The notes under the pieces were generated by a model. It did not search any database, was not told the DNA's origin, and was given only the letters and a program-made list of their open reading frames with translations. Position numbers and translations under genes: made by a program. Shown one piece after another: positions 44,771 to 56,694 of a stretch of DNA of 64,000 nucleotides; position 1 is the stretch's first letter; each line of letters starts with the position of its first letter. Source of the DNA: Hexactinellida sp. DTS-2022 (taxonomy: Eukaryota; Porifera; Hexactinellida); contig JAPNXP010000003.1 of assembly GCA_028753945.1 (NCBI GenBank), positions 5,084,001-5,148,000 of the forward strand, given 5' to 3'.

Positions 44771-46073
44771 ATTATAGGAAATTAACGCGCCATGACATTA
44801 ACGTGAACACGGACTACTAGATACCCGGACGCGACAAAGCCAAACCACTGTCAAAAATGCGTAGGCTGAACATTGTATGACTGAAAATATGGTCAATTCT
44901 GTATTTTTAGTCACTAAATTTGGTATCTAACACAATCTTTGGGCGCTGAATTAAAAAATGACAATTTCAAGGTTCAAAAACTCACTCCCCGCCCTAATTT
45001 TGGCAAAAAGGCGTGGTCACACCCAAATATGGTCAATTCCATATTTTTGTTCTATTACTTCATCATAACACTAAATTCGCAATATCCTCTTAACTAGGAA
45101 TGATATTGTTGAAAATATGATTAATAAATTCTTCAACTAAATATATATTACTACGTTACGGTCGTGACCTTCGGTATACAAGGCCTGACTTGCTAGGCGA
45201 AAATTTGTGTACCATGGATTACTTAAAGTGCATTGAAAAATGGAGAATTGATCTTTATTCCAATAATTAGCAATGATAGAGCTGAAAAGTGTATTATAGC
45301 TATATAGGAATATGGTATCCAGGTATACATAGCACCCTCCAGAATTGTGATATGTCATCATCTGATGACGTTATGGTAATTTTGGTTGCGAATTATCTTG
45401 TTTTTCGCAACCAAAATTACCATAACGTCATCAGATGATGACATATCACAATTCTGGAGGGTGCTATGTATACCTGGATACCATATTCCTATATAGCTAT
45501 AATACACTTTTCAGCTCTATCATTGCTAATTATTGGAATAAAGATCAATTCTCCATTTTTCAATGCACTTTAAGTAATCCATGGTACACAAATTTTCGCC
45601 TAGCAAGTCAGGCCTTGTATACCGAAGGTCACGACCGTAACGTAGTAATATATATTTAGTTGAAGAATTTATTAATCATATTTTCAACAATATCATTCCT
45701 AGTTAAGAGGATATTGCGAATTTAGTGTTATGATGAAGTAATAGAACAAAAATATGGAATTGACCATATTTGGGTGTGACCACGCCTTTTTGCCAAAATT
45801 AGGGCGGGGAGTGAGTTTTTGAACCTTGAAATTGTCATTTTTTAATTCAGCGCCCAAAGATTGTGTTAGATACCAAATTTAGTGACTAAAAATACAGAAT
45901 TGACCATATTTTCAGTCATACAATGTTCAGCCTACGCATTTTTGACAGTGGTTTGGCTTTGTCGCGTCCGGGTATCTAGTAGTCCGTGACGTGAATTGCT
46001 CCAATTCGCGTTAATTTCATGGAACGTTAATTTCCGTCGCGTTAATTTCATGGTGCGTAAATTTCCTATAATA
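44771..46073. repeat. Palindromic element with 583 bp arms
   Basis: Arms 44810-45392 and 45404-45986 around an 11 nt loop. Every base I compared pairs and there is no offset between arms over 583 bp, so there are no indels. The outer ends are worn inverted repeats (TTATAGGAAATTAACGCGCC on the left; inverted right end TTATAGGAAATTTACGCACC), with an extra ~50 bp on the right. It resembles a fold-back transposon. A 74-codon frame appears once in each arm purely because of the symmetry. Confidence 0.85.
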
Positions 46074-46098
46074 AAGTAATTATTAGTTTGCAATTAGT

Positions 46099-47078
46099 AT
46101 GAGGAAACGCCCCTCAAGTGAGCGTGAGGAAGTATTTTCCAAAAGACAGAAAAACGAAATTCCAATTATCCTTAAGAGAAACAAAGAGATACGTACCTTC
46201 AAAAACACGTACAGGAGTTTCTCAACTGAATTCCAAACAAATACACTTTGTCTTCATTCCACCAAACAACTGATAGCAGTATACAGCATTTATTATCGCT
46301 ATATGGTTATTTACACAATCGAGGGGTACCTCGTTACCAAGTTTAAGGTACAGGATTATTTGTGAACATCACATTTCATTGTACAGCTCAAAACATGACA
46401 AATGAAAAAATCTATTTCTCAGATCACATAATGATTACTTTTTTAATTCTTGGTACAATTGAGAGAGACCTGATCATATACAACGGCTACAATGTAAAAC
46501 ACAATATGGTACGTCTCGATTGCATTTTCGATTGTGGTGAAAACGAGTATATATATTTATGGGAAAAGGGGAATAATCGTATCAATATATACTCGCACGA
46601 TTTTCAGAAAATAAGAACATTTACAGCTTACAAATCTGGTACTCCTATAGCACTCAAAATAAGAGGAGATACAATGGTGGTGCTCAATGCAGAAGAATCA
46701 TCTTTTTCTGGTCGGTTCGGTGACCATAGAAATCTAACTTTTTTAAGTTTCTCAATTACGAACGATGAACTGCTTGAAAGTATTAAAATTAATACTAAAT
46801 CCTTACCATACCCGAATTACATGTGTTTAGACCCGTTAAGTAACGTACTGATTACAAATTGTTACTCAAAGAAATTAGTCGTGTGGTATCGAGGCGGTCG
46901 ACTAAGATACTACAAGAATACTCCAAAACATTATAACACTACTACATTATTGGGTTTGGAAATGACAGATGATTTTCAGATAATTAGGATTGTGAGTCCC
47001 TACTACCGTAATAATCCTGATCCCGCTATAAGGGTTTATATGGTCGAACATTCCCATTATATATATGGAGATAGATAG
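46099..47078 (+). CDS. NHL/beta-propeller-like protein, with one frame change
   Basis: Two open segments, 46099-46365 (88 aa) and 46362-47078 (about 238 aa), overlap by a few bases in different frames (GYLVTKFKVQDY, then NITFHCTAQNM), so a single indel near 46355 probably separates them. The N-terminus is basic (RKRPSSEREEVFSKRQK), like a nuclear signal. The rest alternates short beta-strand-like hydrophobic runs (LIIYNGYNV, NRINIYSHDF, CLDPLSNVLITNCYSKK), as in NHL propellers. It resembles the C-terminal half of the protein at 62476-63689. No RING, B-box or coiled coil was found. It may be a decaying member of that family. Confidence 0.5.
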
Positions 47079-47838
47079 ATATTTAATGTATTTGATATAA
47101 GCTGTATAGAGTATCAATTGTACCATAATTTAATTTTGTGGTATATCTATTAGACCTCTGCGCGGGTCGTATGCGGGACCGCCCCGCCCCGCAATACCCA
47201 GTGCTATAATGAAATGAACCCGCACTAACCCGCACCTATTTAAACTCACAATAACCCGCGCTAACTAGTATTCTCGCCAGGATATATAATAGTTATATAT
47301 GTTGCAGTTACGGGTTTGGATTAGTCAGAACCGGTTTCAACTGTTAAAGTAGTTGAAACGGGTTCTGACTAGTTGAAACGCGTTTCAACTGGAAACGGCT
47401 TCTGACTGCAACATATACACTCGGCACACAATGCGGGCATAATATTTTTTACAGCCATAAGGAATAAGAAGAAGGTAACACGTGTTTGGGTGGATACTTG
47501 AACAGCGAATTCCGATTTTATTATACGAGATTATCAGATAATTTTACAGTACAATTCTTTCAATCGCAACACTTCCCCCATGTAATAACTCACCCCGCGG
47601 AGAGGCTGTTGTATCGTATTTAGGCACTATAGTATATTGAGGCGCTGTATAATACACTAATATAAACCATGGATATGCAATTACAAACTATACTGTGATA
47701 TTTTGAGGCGCTCTGGTAAATTGAGAACGCTACTGTCATGAGCATTACTTATTAGTCAACCACAGCAAGACTACTCAGTCTTGATAGTTATTCAATACCT
47801 ACTCTAGTACTATTAGTATGTTGTCTACTTAATATATA
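47079..47838. other. Spacer with MITE fragments
   Basis: 47155-47275 is a fragment of the CCCGC-rich MITE family (32432-33075). 47302-47412 is an inverted repeat (ATATATGTTGCAGT ... ACTGCAACATATAC) with internal GTTGAAACGGGTTCTGACTA palindromes. The rest shows no gene. Confidence 0.5.
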
Positions 47839-48995
47839 CTAGCGCGCTTCGCTTGCTAGGTCGCTTCGCGACAGAACACAACCACACACCAACCGCTTCG
47901 CGGTTGGTGTGTGGTTTATATACTCCTAATATTGATTATAAAGCGTAAATAGGTCTAAATAGTCAAATTTGACAATGTTAATTTTAGTGATTACGTCATC
48001 ATGCGATAATGAGTAAGCATATTGGTGATCTGGTGTGACCAACGTGTCCGCATCATTAATGTACATGTTCTATTAAATTTTCAGACTTTTATCTCTTAGA
48101 GGGCGCGAATTATGTGCGATTAAGTGAATTTTCAGGGTTCTCGAAATGTGACTGACGTCATAACTTGTCGAGGTGTGAGAAATTTGGAGTGGAAACCTCA
48201 ACTTGTTGGCGGGTGCCAAAAGTTACCCCTATATATAGTGGGGTCAAAAATTAAGGTTCTGTGACCAACCTCTGGCTAGTTAAGTTTTATGCCTGATTTT
48301 GATACTTTAGGATATAACTCGCGATTTAAGCTCCCATGCCGCTCTGGTAAGTTTGGGCAAACTTTTTTATAGCGACAAATTCAAAGGGCCTCCGGCAATC
48401 ATTTTGAAAAATTAAGGCCCCTCTCTGAACATTTCATAAATTGAGATTAGAGTATTTTTGAACAGTATGCAAATGCAATAAGTAGTAGCTGCACTGAAAA
48501 TTTCAACTCAATCGGGACTATACTTTTGATGTAATAACCTTTTGAAGATTATTACGTCATTTGTCACCATGGGAGGTCCCTTCTTTAAACTATTTTTTTA
48601 AGGGATTTGAAGCATATCTCATCCTATATACATGCAATAACCTTTTAACTCGCTATGTAGTATGTCTCCATGTAAATCTCGGTAATAGACCTAAATTTAC
48701 CACTAAAAATGATTGCCGGAGGCCCTTTGAATTTGTCGCTATAAAAAAGTTTGCCCAAACTTACCAGAGCGGCATGGGAGCTTAAATCGCGAGTTATATC
48801 CTAAAGTATCAAAATCAGGCATAAAACTTAACTAGCCAGAGGTTGGTCACGGAACCTTAATTTTGACCCCACTATATATGCCAAAAATCCCATTTGGAAA
48901 CCGTCCACTTTCTTCAATCAACTCGTAACATACAAACAAATATATACACATATACACACACCCACACACCCAGGCTTGTGTTTTAATAGTATAGA
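47839..48995 (-). mobile_element. Non-autonomous Helitron, minus strand, carrying a MITE
   Basis: Read on the minus strand it starts TCTATACTATTAAAACACAA and ends with a stem-loop (around ACCAACCGCGAAGCGGTTGGT and CGAAGCGCG) and CTAG. The flanking bases are A and T, as expected for Helitrons, which make no duplication. No Rep/helicase is encoded. The MITE at 48235-48873 splits it; the related sequence at 770-850 lacks that MITE. Confidence 0.7.
48235..48873. mobile_element. MITE with ~175 bp inverted repeats
   Basis: Ends TAGTGGGGTCAAAAATTAAG and, inverted, TAGTGGGGTCAAAATTAAGG; arms continue through TTTATGCCTGATTTTGATAC and GATTGCCGGAGGCCCTTTGA. It lies in a TATATA site, so the exact duplication is ambiguous. 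The empty site is visible at about 797-803. The frame 48561-48785 lies in the arm and is not a gene. Confidence 0.75.
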
Positions 48996-49029
48996 TTCAT
49001 TATAACTTACCGCTGTGTCACTTAGTCTG

Positions 49030-49740
49030 TAACATTAAATATATATTAACTCAAAATATCAACTCACTAACTGATGACTGGTCCGTTATCTTTTCCTCCC
49101 CTCCATGAAACAGATCGCATAGAAGCCTGGAGACATCTTGTCAAGGCAGCTGTCACGAATATATTGGCGGAAGAAAACGGAAATGTGAGAGCCATCCAAC
49201 TACTCCCGGCCTACGTAAACCGGAGAACAGCGGCACGAGAGCTAATAAAGGACCTCATAGACTCTGACATAGAGTATGGATAATTTGGACAATACACTGG
49301 ACGCTCTGGAAAAGACGCTTGATCCTCCTGTCGACGCTTTTATATCAATGCAAAAACTAGGGAAATTGCATTGGGAACCAGGTCAGGAAATTGACGACTT
49401 TTTCTACGTCGCCAAAAGAAAGGCCGTTCATGCTAAAACAGGTATGAAATTCCTTGCATCAATTCTAGCGTCCCAACTACCGAGAGACGTACAGGTCAGC
49501 TAAAAGACAGAGTCAGAGATATAGGTGACGCCCTATAGGGAGATCAAGGTAGGGAGCTTATTCAAGTAGTAAAACGCGAGCTTACCGAACACGGGCATCT
49601 ACTAAATATAGAGGTAATAGAGATTTCGAAGGAGTCGCTAAGGTCGCGGTATTATCTAAACCTGAATTGTATGCAGAGTCAGCCTCCACTAGCGAAACAG
49701 ACAACGAAGAAAATGCGAAATTCGTGTTCAGCATACTTGT
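49030..49740 (+). mobile_element. LTR-retroelement gag fossil
   Basis: Gypsy-like gag remnant, recognised by a short gag-like N-terminal region (RIEAWRHLVKAA, LLPAYVNRR) and a following segment (GQEIDDFFYVAKRKA). Broken in several places, with no pol or LTRs in view. Probably an old insertion. Confidence 0.5.
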
Positions 49741-49744
49741 TTAC

Positions 49745-50034
49745 CTATAATACCCGTTGAAAGCTAACTTCTAGGTTGATTTTGAATTTTAATTGATTTG
49801 TTTACCTATTTTGTGTAAACAACAACAACAAATATTATTATTAAAAATTTATAAACGCGAAATTCGAAATCAGCTTACTTGTTCCCTATTATAACATTTG
49901 TTTACCTAATATAACATTTGGAAGTTAGATTCTATCTCAATTATAAAAGCGGTTTCTATACCCCCATAATTTTAATATATTCCGGACAAACAAACAAACA
50001 CACAAACACAACAATCGAGTTTTAATAATATAGA
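49745..50034 (-). mobile_element. Helitron 5' fragment, minus strand
   Basis: Read on the minus strand it begins TCTATATTATTAAAACTCGA at 50034, the same start motif as the Helitron at 47839-48995, followed by a TGTTTGTGTGTTTGTTTG tract. The 3' end was not found. Confidence 0.5.
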
Positions 50035-50079
50035 TATACAATTTCAAGGGCCTAGGGGGGGTGTCAAACTGAGGTATTA

Positions 50080-50545
50080 AAAAGTACATAGCACATGCAC
50101 GTTAAGTACATAGCGCATGCACGTTAAGTACATAGCGCATGTACGTTTAGTACATAGCGCATGCACGTTAAGTACATAGCGCATGCACGTTAAGTACATA
50201 GCGCATGCGCGTTAAGTACATAGTGCATGCGCGTTAAGTACATAGCGCATGTACGTTAAGTACATAGCGCATGCACGTTAAGTACATAGTGCATGCACGT
50301 TTAGTATATAGCGCATGCACGTTTAGTACATAGTGCATGCACGTTTAGTATATAGCGCATGCACGTTTAGTACATAGCGCATGCGCGTTAAGTACATAGC
50401 GCATGTACGTTAAGTACATAGTGCATGCACGTTAAGTACATAGTGCATGCACGTTAAGTACATACATGTAGTGCATGCGCGTTTAGTATATAGCGCATGC
50501 ACGTTAAGTACATAGCGTATGCGCGTTTAATATATAGCGTATTAT
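50080..50545. repeat. Left terminal array of 22 bp units
   Basis: About 20 copies of GTTAAGTACATAGCGCATGC plus two bases, a 22 bp period with slight variation (GCGCATGCAC, GTGCATGCAC, TGTACG). Many contain the GCGCATGCGC or TGCATGCA palindrome. The right end (57115-57191) has about three inverted copies. Confidence 0.85.
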
Positions 50546-50623
50546 TAACTCTTAGCCCCCCTTAAGGATCTATAACTTTCATAGAGTTACTATTGCTATT
50601 GAATCACCCAAAAGTTCGACACT

Positions 50624-53600
50624 AATGGCAGAAAAACTATCGACTTCTCGCTTCGAAGTGCAGATCTCGAAAAAACGGAAACTTGTGGTAACCGACAAAC
50701 TATCCGAATAATTTTTTTTCCCTACTCACATATCAGGTGTGTTGACTATTTCCTGAATTATTTCATGCTATTAACTACTACTTGTCTACTTATTTATCAA
50801 CACTATTTAGATGAACAAGTAGAAGATCCGGACTTCTCCGAAACGATTATATTATCCGAACTCACAATGGAAACTTCCAAACTTGATAAGTATGTTAATA
50901 TTCTAGCAGTTCAGAAGAAAGCCTGGAGTTTGTTGGATTATCCCCTCGTGTTGATGTCAGATAATGAATTTAGTAATGGTAATGATTCTAAATACTTGCA
51001 AACATTATTTATACGTTACAATAGTTACTCGAATACTATATTTTAGGTCAACTCAAACTCACAAAGAAGAAGATTATTATTCTCACAGAAACTGGGAAAT
51101 GTTATTCTTGTTCATCATAAGTCTTGCATTCATTATCAAGCATTTGAACAATGTTCGGAGTTCCAGTGTCTTGTAATGGCTGAGTCCAAACTTCTTGGTA
51201 ACATTCCGTACTTCACACTAGACCAGTAGACCTCAAAACTATTTTTCTAATTAATGATGGTTATCATTGTTTCCACTTAAAAGAAAGAAAATGGTACTGC
51301 GACAACTGTTGTGGGATCTGCAAACAAAAATCAATTCTATAAGATATCTTATTACAAGACCGATTAAATGAGCAAACACCTGTAAAGGACCTCGATTACT
51401 CGACAGTATCAACCCTACCAATTCCATACATTTTCTCCTCGGTTTCTGCTAAAACGTACAATACACAGCTTACTCAGGGTTTAATATTACCACCTGATCT
51501 GTTCCCAAATATCTCTTACTGTATAGGAAATCCAGTTCTAGAAAAGAAAGGGATTATAGTTTACACAGAAAATGGTGTCTTAGAACTCAAGGAACATAAA
51601 GGTACGTATTAAATTAAGTTGATAAATATTTCACAACCATGTTTATCTATATATACGTATAAAGTTGTTTGTGTGTATGTATGTGTGTATGTCCTCACAT
51701 CTCCTCTGAGAGTTCTCAATAGATCTGAACCAAATTTTGTATGTCACTTAGGGGCTACCCAACCACCCTGAATAAGCAATTTTTAAGAGATATTTACATT
51801 TCTCGCGAAGTTAACTCAAAATATGTTATTTTTTTGGCACCTTCCCATACATTTCAATGGGAATTATCAAAAGTTCACAGTGCTGATAGAAAAACATTTC
51901 AAACGTGCAATCTAGGTTTTAGTGTATGAGGAATCCAAATATGATATTTTAAAGTCAATAGAATGCATAATTTTCAATTTACCACATGCATATTTTTCAC
52001 ACTTTGCGAGGGTACCGACCTTGACCTATCAGATTGCAGAGTTTTCACATTAATCTGACTCGAGTTTTATTGGTCTATTATTCAATGGGTCAATTGTGTA
52101 TGAAAGAAAACAACAATTGGATGTCCCTTGCTATAGCTGACATTATTTAACCAATAATATTTAAGCTTGCATTGAGTTGACAATAGTCTCATTCCTATGG
52201 TCCCCGTAATATTAATACAACTGTTTACAATATTGTTAAGTTCTGTCATATCCGTCATATTACACATCCGTCATATTTCAAATCATAAACTCATTATAAG
52301 ACATCCCGTGAATTTGAATACCGCGGCGAAGCGGGGGCACCCGGCTGGTTAATAATAAATGTAGTATATAGTTTGACGTGTGAAGGAGGTTGTAATTGCC
52401 AAAGCGTATTTCAAGGAGCTGATTATCTCTTATTGAATATTAATAATCATTATTTCATTCATTATGGAGTTTTATTCGAGTATAGCGAGTTTATGACACA
52501 GTCAAAGAATCATAGGCGTCGTTGTAGGGATCCGGGGGGGCCTGCCCCCCCCGGAAAAATGTCGGGGGGGGCAGCATAGGTCTCGCCCCCCCCCCCCCCC
52601 CCCAGATTTCGCATACCTGCCAACCTATTTGAGTCATGTCCCTGTACAGGGCTCCAATTTTCCCCTGTACATTGGCCAAAATCCATGTACACCTCCCAAA
52701 AATCTCTCGCTCGCTGCGCTCGCTCGTCCAAGAAATTACTATTCACTTACATTGCTAAATTAGTACTTGGAAAGGAGAAAGCATTGAATTATATATTGTA
52801 CAGGGAATCCCTGAACGCTTGAATATATATATAAACCAGTTGTGCCTTTATGTGGTCAATGCAGAATGCATGGCAGAATATACTATCATCACTGTAGATT
52901 TTTTAGGCATTATTTGACACATAATTAGTAAATTAAAAATCTCTGTACGTACTGAACCGCCAAAATGTTTAAATCCCTGTACTGAACAGGGAATCCCTGT
53001 AGGTTAGGCAAGTATGATTCGTCCCCTCAGCTGGCGTTTCTCTTGAAAATTAGTTGAAACAGTGGAGGATAACAGCTTTTTAATTTGCCAAAGATTTCAA
53101 GTTGCATAAAGCTTTCTCAGTAAATTTACATCTCACTTACTTTATTTATTTACTATTTATGCGTGATTTTTGCGTATTAATTGCAAAATAAAATAAATGT
53201 CTTTTAAATGTTCTCTGGCTGCCCCCCCAGATTTTCAGAAAAATTGGAAAGTTCGACGCCTATGCAAAGAATACTCTACAAGTCTACATGGATACTTGAG
53301 GTACAGTGTATGCATATGATTTTAGTAGAAGTAATGTAACATATTAATATACCGTCTCATTACTCAAATATTCTTAGTCCTCACCTAATTTTATTCGTCA
53401 ACTAGTTGAGCCTAGAATTTTATTAATATGAAAACTGCATTTTTAATTCCCAGAGAGGACATATGGGGCTGAGAAATTCCAAGGAGAGAAGTAAAGCAGC
53501 AGGGGTGCAAACCCAACTTAGTATAGGTCTCCTCCCAATTTGATTCTTCAATGATTTGATAAATTGTATTTCCTTAGAGCCAAAAATAACAAATTCCAGA

Positions 53601-54925
53601 GGATGGGTAGAGAATTGAAATTCAGTTACCACATATTGCAACATGGATGGAATGCCTATTTAAGAACGCTAGATGCAGACTACGTGTGAAATTTTACTTG
53701 TCCAATTTGTAAGGATAGCCCAGAAACTTTGGTACTGGATGGTGTTACAATGGGCACAGTCAAGGAGCTTCCAGAATCAAGCCATGACTGTGACGAGAAC
53801 CAAAAGTACACATTAGTGCCTCTCAGAAAGAGGGTATTTATTTCGAAACTAAAAACTCGAAAATCTCTCAAAAATTATTGTGCATATGGAATTTTGGAAG
53901 GCATGTTTAATTTCTTGATTTGTTCTATCGAATTAAAAGAGTTTGCAGATTACATCATTCATTCAAATCAAGTATCAGGAAAGCTTTGTGCAATAAATAG
54001 TCAATATCCAAATGCAAAATTAATCATACAACTATTAGCACGCTCTGAGCCGATAACAGGATTATTTCAAATATTTCTCCTAACTAACGACGAACTAGCT
54101 GCCCTCATTCTGATTTCTCACGGAATTTTAATTAATGATCTCTTGTTGCAAAAGATATGTGACAAAATTATTACTATAATTTTGTCACAAATTATAGTAA
54201 TAATTTTGTCATACATATCTTATTACTACTTACATTTTTAGGGAGCCGAAACTATTCAAGAATACAACATTTTTGGTAGATCGATTCCACTGGAGAAATC
54301 ATTGCTGCAGTAAATCATATTCTCTCACATCTATTAGATGTGAAGAATACCAGAGAATTAATTATCAAGTATGTGAGCAGCTTTTCTCGACACTAAGAAG
54401 AATTTCTACACAAGTGGCTTTTATGCGTATTGAGAATGTTTTTTATAGGGCTGAAACGAATATTCGAAATGTAACGAACGAACCTTTTTCTAAACGAACG
54501 AATATTCGAATATTCGTTCGTTTGGATGACTAAGCATTAAATCAATTTCAAGAGACAAAATACATTGGAAAATAGGTTTTTGATAATGTTAGAATGGTAT
54601 AATAATAGTCACAAAGTGTATTATACACAAGTTGACTAATAATCAGTTAGTTTAAGTGGGAATATATATTTACAATATTTCTCAGCTATCCAAAAGTCTT
54701 GTTGTTGCCCAAAATTAGTTAACGAATATCCATTTCAATCTAATATTCGTCCAAACGAATATTCGTTTCGTAACGAATATTCGTTTGCAAACGAACGAAT
54801 ATTCGTTCAATCATTTCGAACGAATATTCGAATATTCGGTATATTCGTTTCAGCCCTAGTTTTTTATAACGTCCGATACTTTTTATTCTGTTTAAACAAA
54901 CAAATAATAAATAAGTTATAGATAT
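50624..54925 (+). CDS. KDZ-like transposase, multi-exon, interrupted
   Basis: Readable exon pieces, in order. About 50624-50690: MAEKLSTSRF...KKRKLV, nuclear-signal-like. 50808-50990: acidic, acceptor CACTATTTAG. 51049-51231: RRRLLFSQKLGNV...YFTLD, acceptor ATATTTTAG. 51233-51602: YHCFHLKERKWYCDNCCGIC, a Cys/His cluster. About 52370-52510: CEGGCNCQSVFQGADY...FMTQSKN, continuing after a hAT insertion as TLQVYMDT. 53600-54241: CPIC-x2-SPETLVLDGVTMGTV, the CxxC/DG motif of the core. 54250-54447: FLVDRFHWRNH, YQVCEQLFSTLRRIS, ending after a MITE in FYNVRYFL. At least two in-frame stops or shifts and three insertions make it inactive. The exon borders are approximate. Confidence 0.6.
51646..52348 (+). 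mobile_element. Non-autonomous Helitron inside the transposase
   Basis: Begins TCTATATATACGTATAAAGT and ends with the CCGCGGCGAAGCGG hairpin and GGCTGG. Flanking A and T, no duplication, as expected for a Helitron. No coding capacity. Lies in an intron or exon gap of the KDZ-like transposase. Confidence 0.75.
52511..53264. mobile_element. hAT element in a transposase exon
   Basis: Ends CATAGGCGTCG / CGACGCCTATG, perfect 8 bp duplication caaagaat (52503-52510 and 53265-53272). Inside are poly-C tracts near 52585 and the CCCCTGTACATTGGCC block shared with 16085 and 33185. Removing it and one duplication restores QSKN-TLQVYM in the transposase. Confidence 0.8.
54448..54858. mobile_element. hAT MITE (TAGGGCTGAAACG family) in the transposase C-terminus
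   Basis: 411 bp, ends TAGGGCTGAAACGAATATTC and its inverse, perfect 8 bp duplication gtttttta (54440-54447 and 54859-54866). It splits the last codons of the transposase (ENVF / FYNVRYF). Confidence 0.9.
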
Positions 54926-54973
54926 AGCATTATTTCTTTTCTTATCTATGTCATTTCTTATAAATAATATTCA

Positions 54974-55570
54974 CTATAAGGTTCTTCTACTTGATTTTCT
55001 TATTTTCACAAATTCTACATGTAAATGCTGGAACTGTTTAAGCAATATAGGGTAGGCTACACATGGTTTGTGAAACCACAGTTTACACGTCTCACACATA
55101 ACCATATACTTAAATGCGTATTCCGGTAGTCAACAAACGCACCACAGCTTGATAGTAAACTCATTTGAAGCCTTTGCTGTTAAGACTTTACGCTGGAATG
55201 ACGGTAGCGGGGTTATCTTTTCGGATAAAATACAATTTCGGAGGTGATTCCTCATACCTTCTTGACGCCATCTCAATGCACTCGGTTCTTGTCCATTGGC
55301 TAAGGCTATGCAAACGGCTATGGAAAAAACTCCACAGTTTGATATCCCCTTCTGTTGTTGCAGAGGTTGTACGGTTACGGTTAGATCTTCAGTCTCCTTG
55401 CGATAAAGAAGAGCAAGCTGAATATCCAACTGTTCACTCGTGTGATCATGAAATAATGAATCATAAAGATACACATGTCCAAGGTCATCAATCCGGGAAC
55501 ATAAGCAGTGTAGATTGCCATCATAGTGGATTTGGAAGCTGCCAACGGGAGCTCTAACAAAATGGCGATT
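54974..55570 (-). CDS. Ulp1-like protease with PHD finger, exon 4
   Basis: The minus-strand exon starts after acceptor CCTATAG at 55570 (phase 0). It encodes the C48/Ulp1 catalytic core: a His in GNLHCLCS, Asp in YLYDSLF, Gln in VQPLQQQKG and the nucleophile Cys in ISNCGVFSIAV, then MRNHLRNCI. The C-terminus is a PHD-type finger (LWCVC...LPE...MCETCKLWFHKPC), with one in-frame TGA between CVC and LPE (an Arg CGA would fit). Exons 1-4 total 1422 nt, a multiple of 3 (473 codons plus stop). It is predicted to act with the transposase, probably as a SUMO/ubiquitin-like protease; this role is inference. Confidence 0.75.
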
Positions 55571-55639
55571 CTATAGGATAATCAGGTTTATAAATGTTGA
55601 TCTATAGAATACACAGTAACTACCATATTCGTTAATCAC

Positions 55640-55699
55640 CTGAGAAAGGATGGTGTCTTGGAGTCCAATGAGGTCAGTATAATTGTTTTTCAACAGAAC
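55640..55699 (-). CDS. Ulp1-PHD gene, exon 3
   Basis: Acceptor TTTCTTTAG at 55700 and donor CTCAG|GTGATT. Sixty nt, phase 0 on both sides, encoding VLLKNNYTDLIGLQDTILSQ, which matches the conserved strand just before the catalytic core in transposon-borne Ulp1 proteins. Confidence 0.7.
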
Positions 55700-55767
55700 C
55701 TAAAGAAACCAATTAATATTAAATTCGGTAATCTTATGTAACTATGATCTGGCTATAATTAACTTAC

Positions 55768-56210
55768 GGCAAAGGCGTTAATTGAGATGTCACTCAGAAA
55801 TGTGTTTGCATTTGACAACTCGATTAGACATTGTCTACGCACATTTTCGTCTAAAATTGTTACAGGGATAATTTTTAGGGGAGATATAGGAACAACTCCA
55901 GATAGGATAGCAAGTGAAGTGCATTCGGGTTGCTGACTGGGTGAATCATAAATTACGACATCACTAGAGGAGGAAACATCTTCATCATTATCCCTTGAAT
56001 TGGGTTCTTTTGTGAGAGAGTGTGTTGGAGACCGATCACGCAAAGTTGGTGAATTATATTCCTCCTTTTTATAATAAAACTTTTTGTAGGACTCAAGAAT
56101 CGAAATCAATGCCTTCCTCTTTAATTGTCTTGAAATCTTCACAAAAGGGATATCGCTAGGCCACCATAGTGGCGTGAATTCTGGTTTGCCCCAAAAGTTT
56201 CTGGCTTTAC
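55768..56210 (-). CDS. Ulp1-PHD gene, exon 2
   Basis: Acceptor TTTTTAG|GTAAAG (phase 1) and donor GCC|GTAAGT (phase 0). It encodes FWGKPEFTPLWWPSDIPFV, a hallmark of this accessory family, a basic patch, then an acidic Ser-rich linker and a hydrophobic stretch (LSGVVPISPLKIIP) before the catalytic exons. Confidence 0.75.
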
Positions 56211-56233
56211 CTAAAAATTAATTATATGTAAAT

Positions 56234-56398
56234 CAGGGGCGGTCGCAGGATCTGGCCAGCCCGGGGCAAAAGAGCAGCTTTTAGTATAAATCCGGGGCAT
56301 ACTCCATGTAATTATACTACCAATTGGGCTGGAATCCGGGACAAAATATTTTAACCCGGGGCATTTGCCCCGGATGCCCCCCCCTGGGACCGCCACTG
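56234..56398. mobile_element. hAT MITE in an intron of the Ulp1-PHD gene
   Basis: 165 bp, ends CAGGGGCGGTCGCAGG and, inverted, CAGTGGCGGTCCCAGG, perfect 8 bp duplication atgtaaat (56226-56233 and 56399-56406). It lies between exons 1 and 2. Confidence 0.8.
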
Positions 56399-56694
56399 AT
56401 GTAAATTCATAACCATAGGGATTTAATTAAACATTTAATAAGATTAGGCATGTGAATTTTATATCACAATATTACAATGGTATTGATAGCGTAATTAGCT
56501 AACATCTCTCAAGATGCTATTGTTAATAATATGGAAAATTCATACTTCCGATTCTATAATTGTAACACACATATTAAACAGTCTATACATCAAAATTAAG
56601 TTACGAGAATGGTGTTAATTTTCCAAATTAGTTTTCCTAAACATGCAATTAATATATCCGCATCAAATTTCAAAATTAATTATTTAATACTTAC

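Noticed and set aside
45137-45659. Two identical 74-codon frames on opposite strands
   Set aside because: They are mirror images produced by the palindrome; no start context, domain or codon signal supports a gene.
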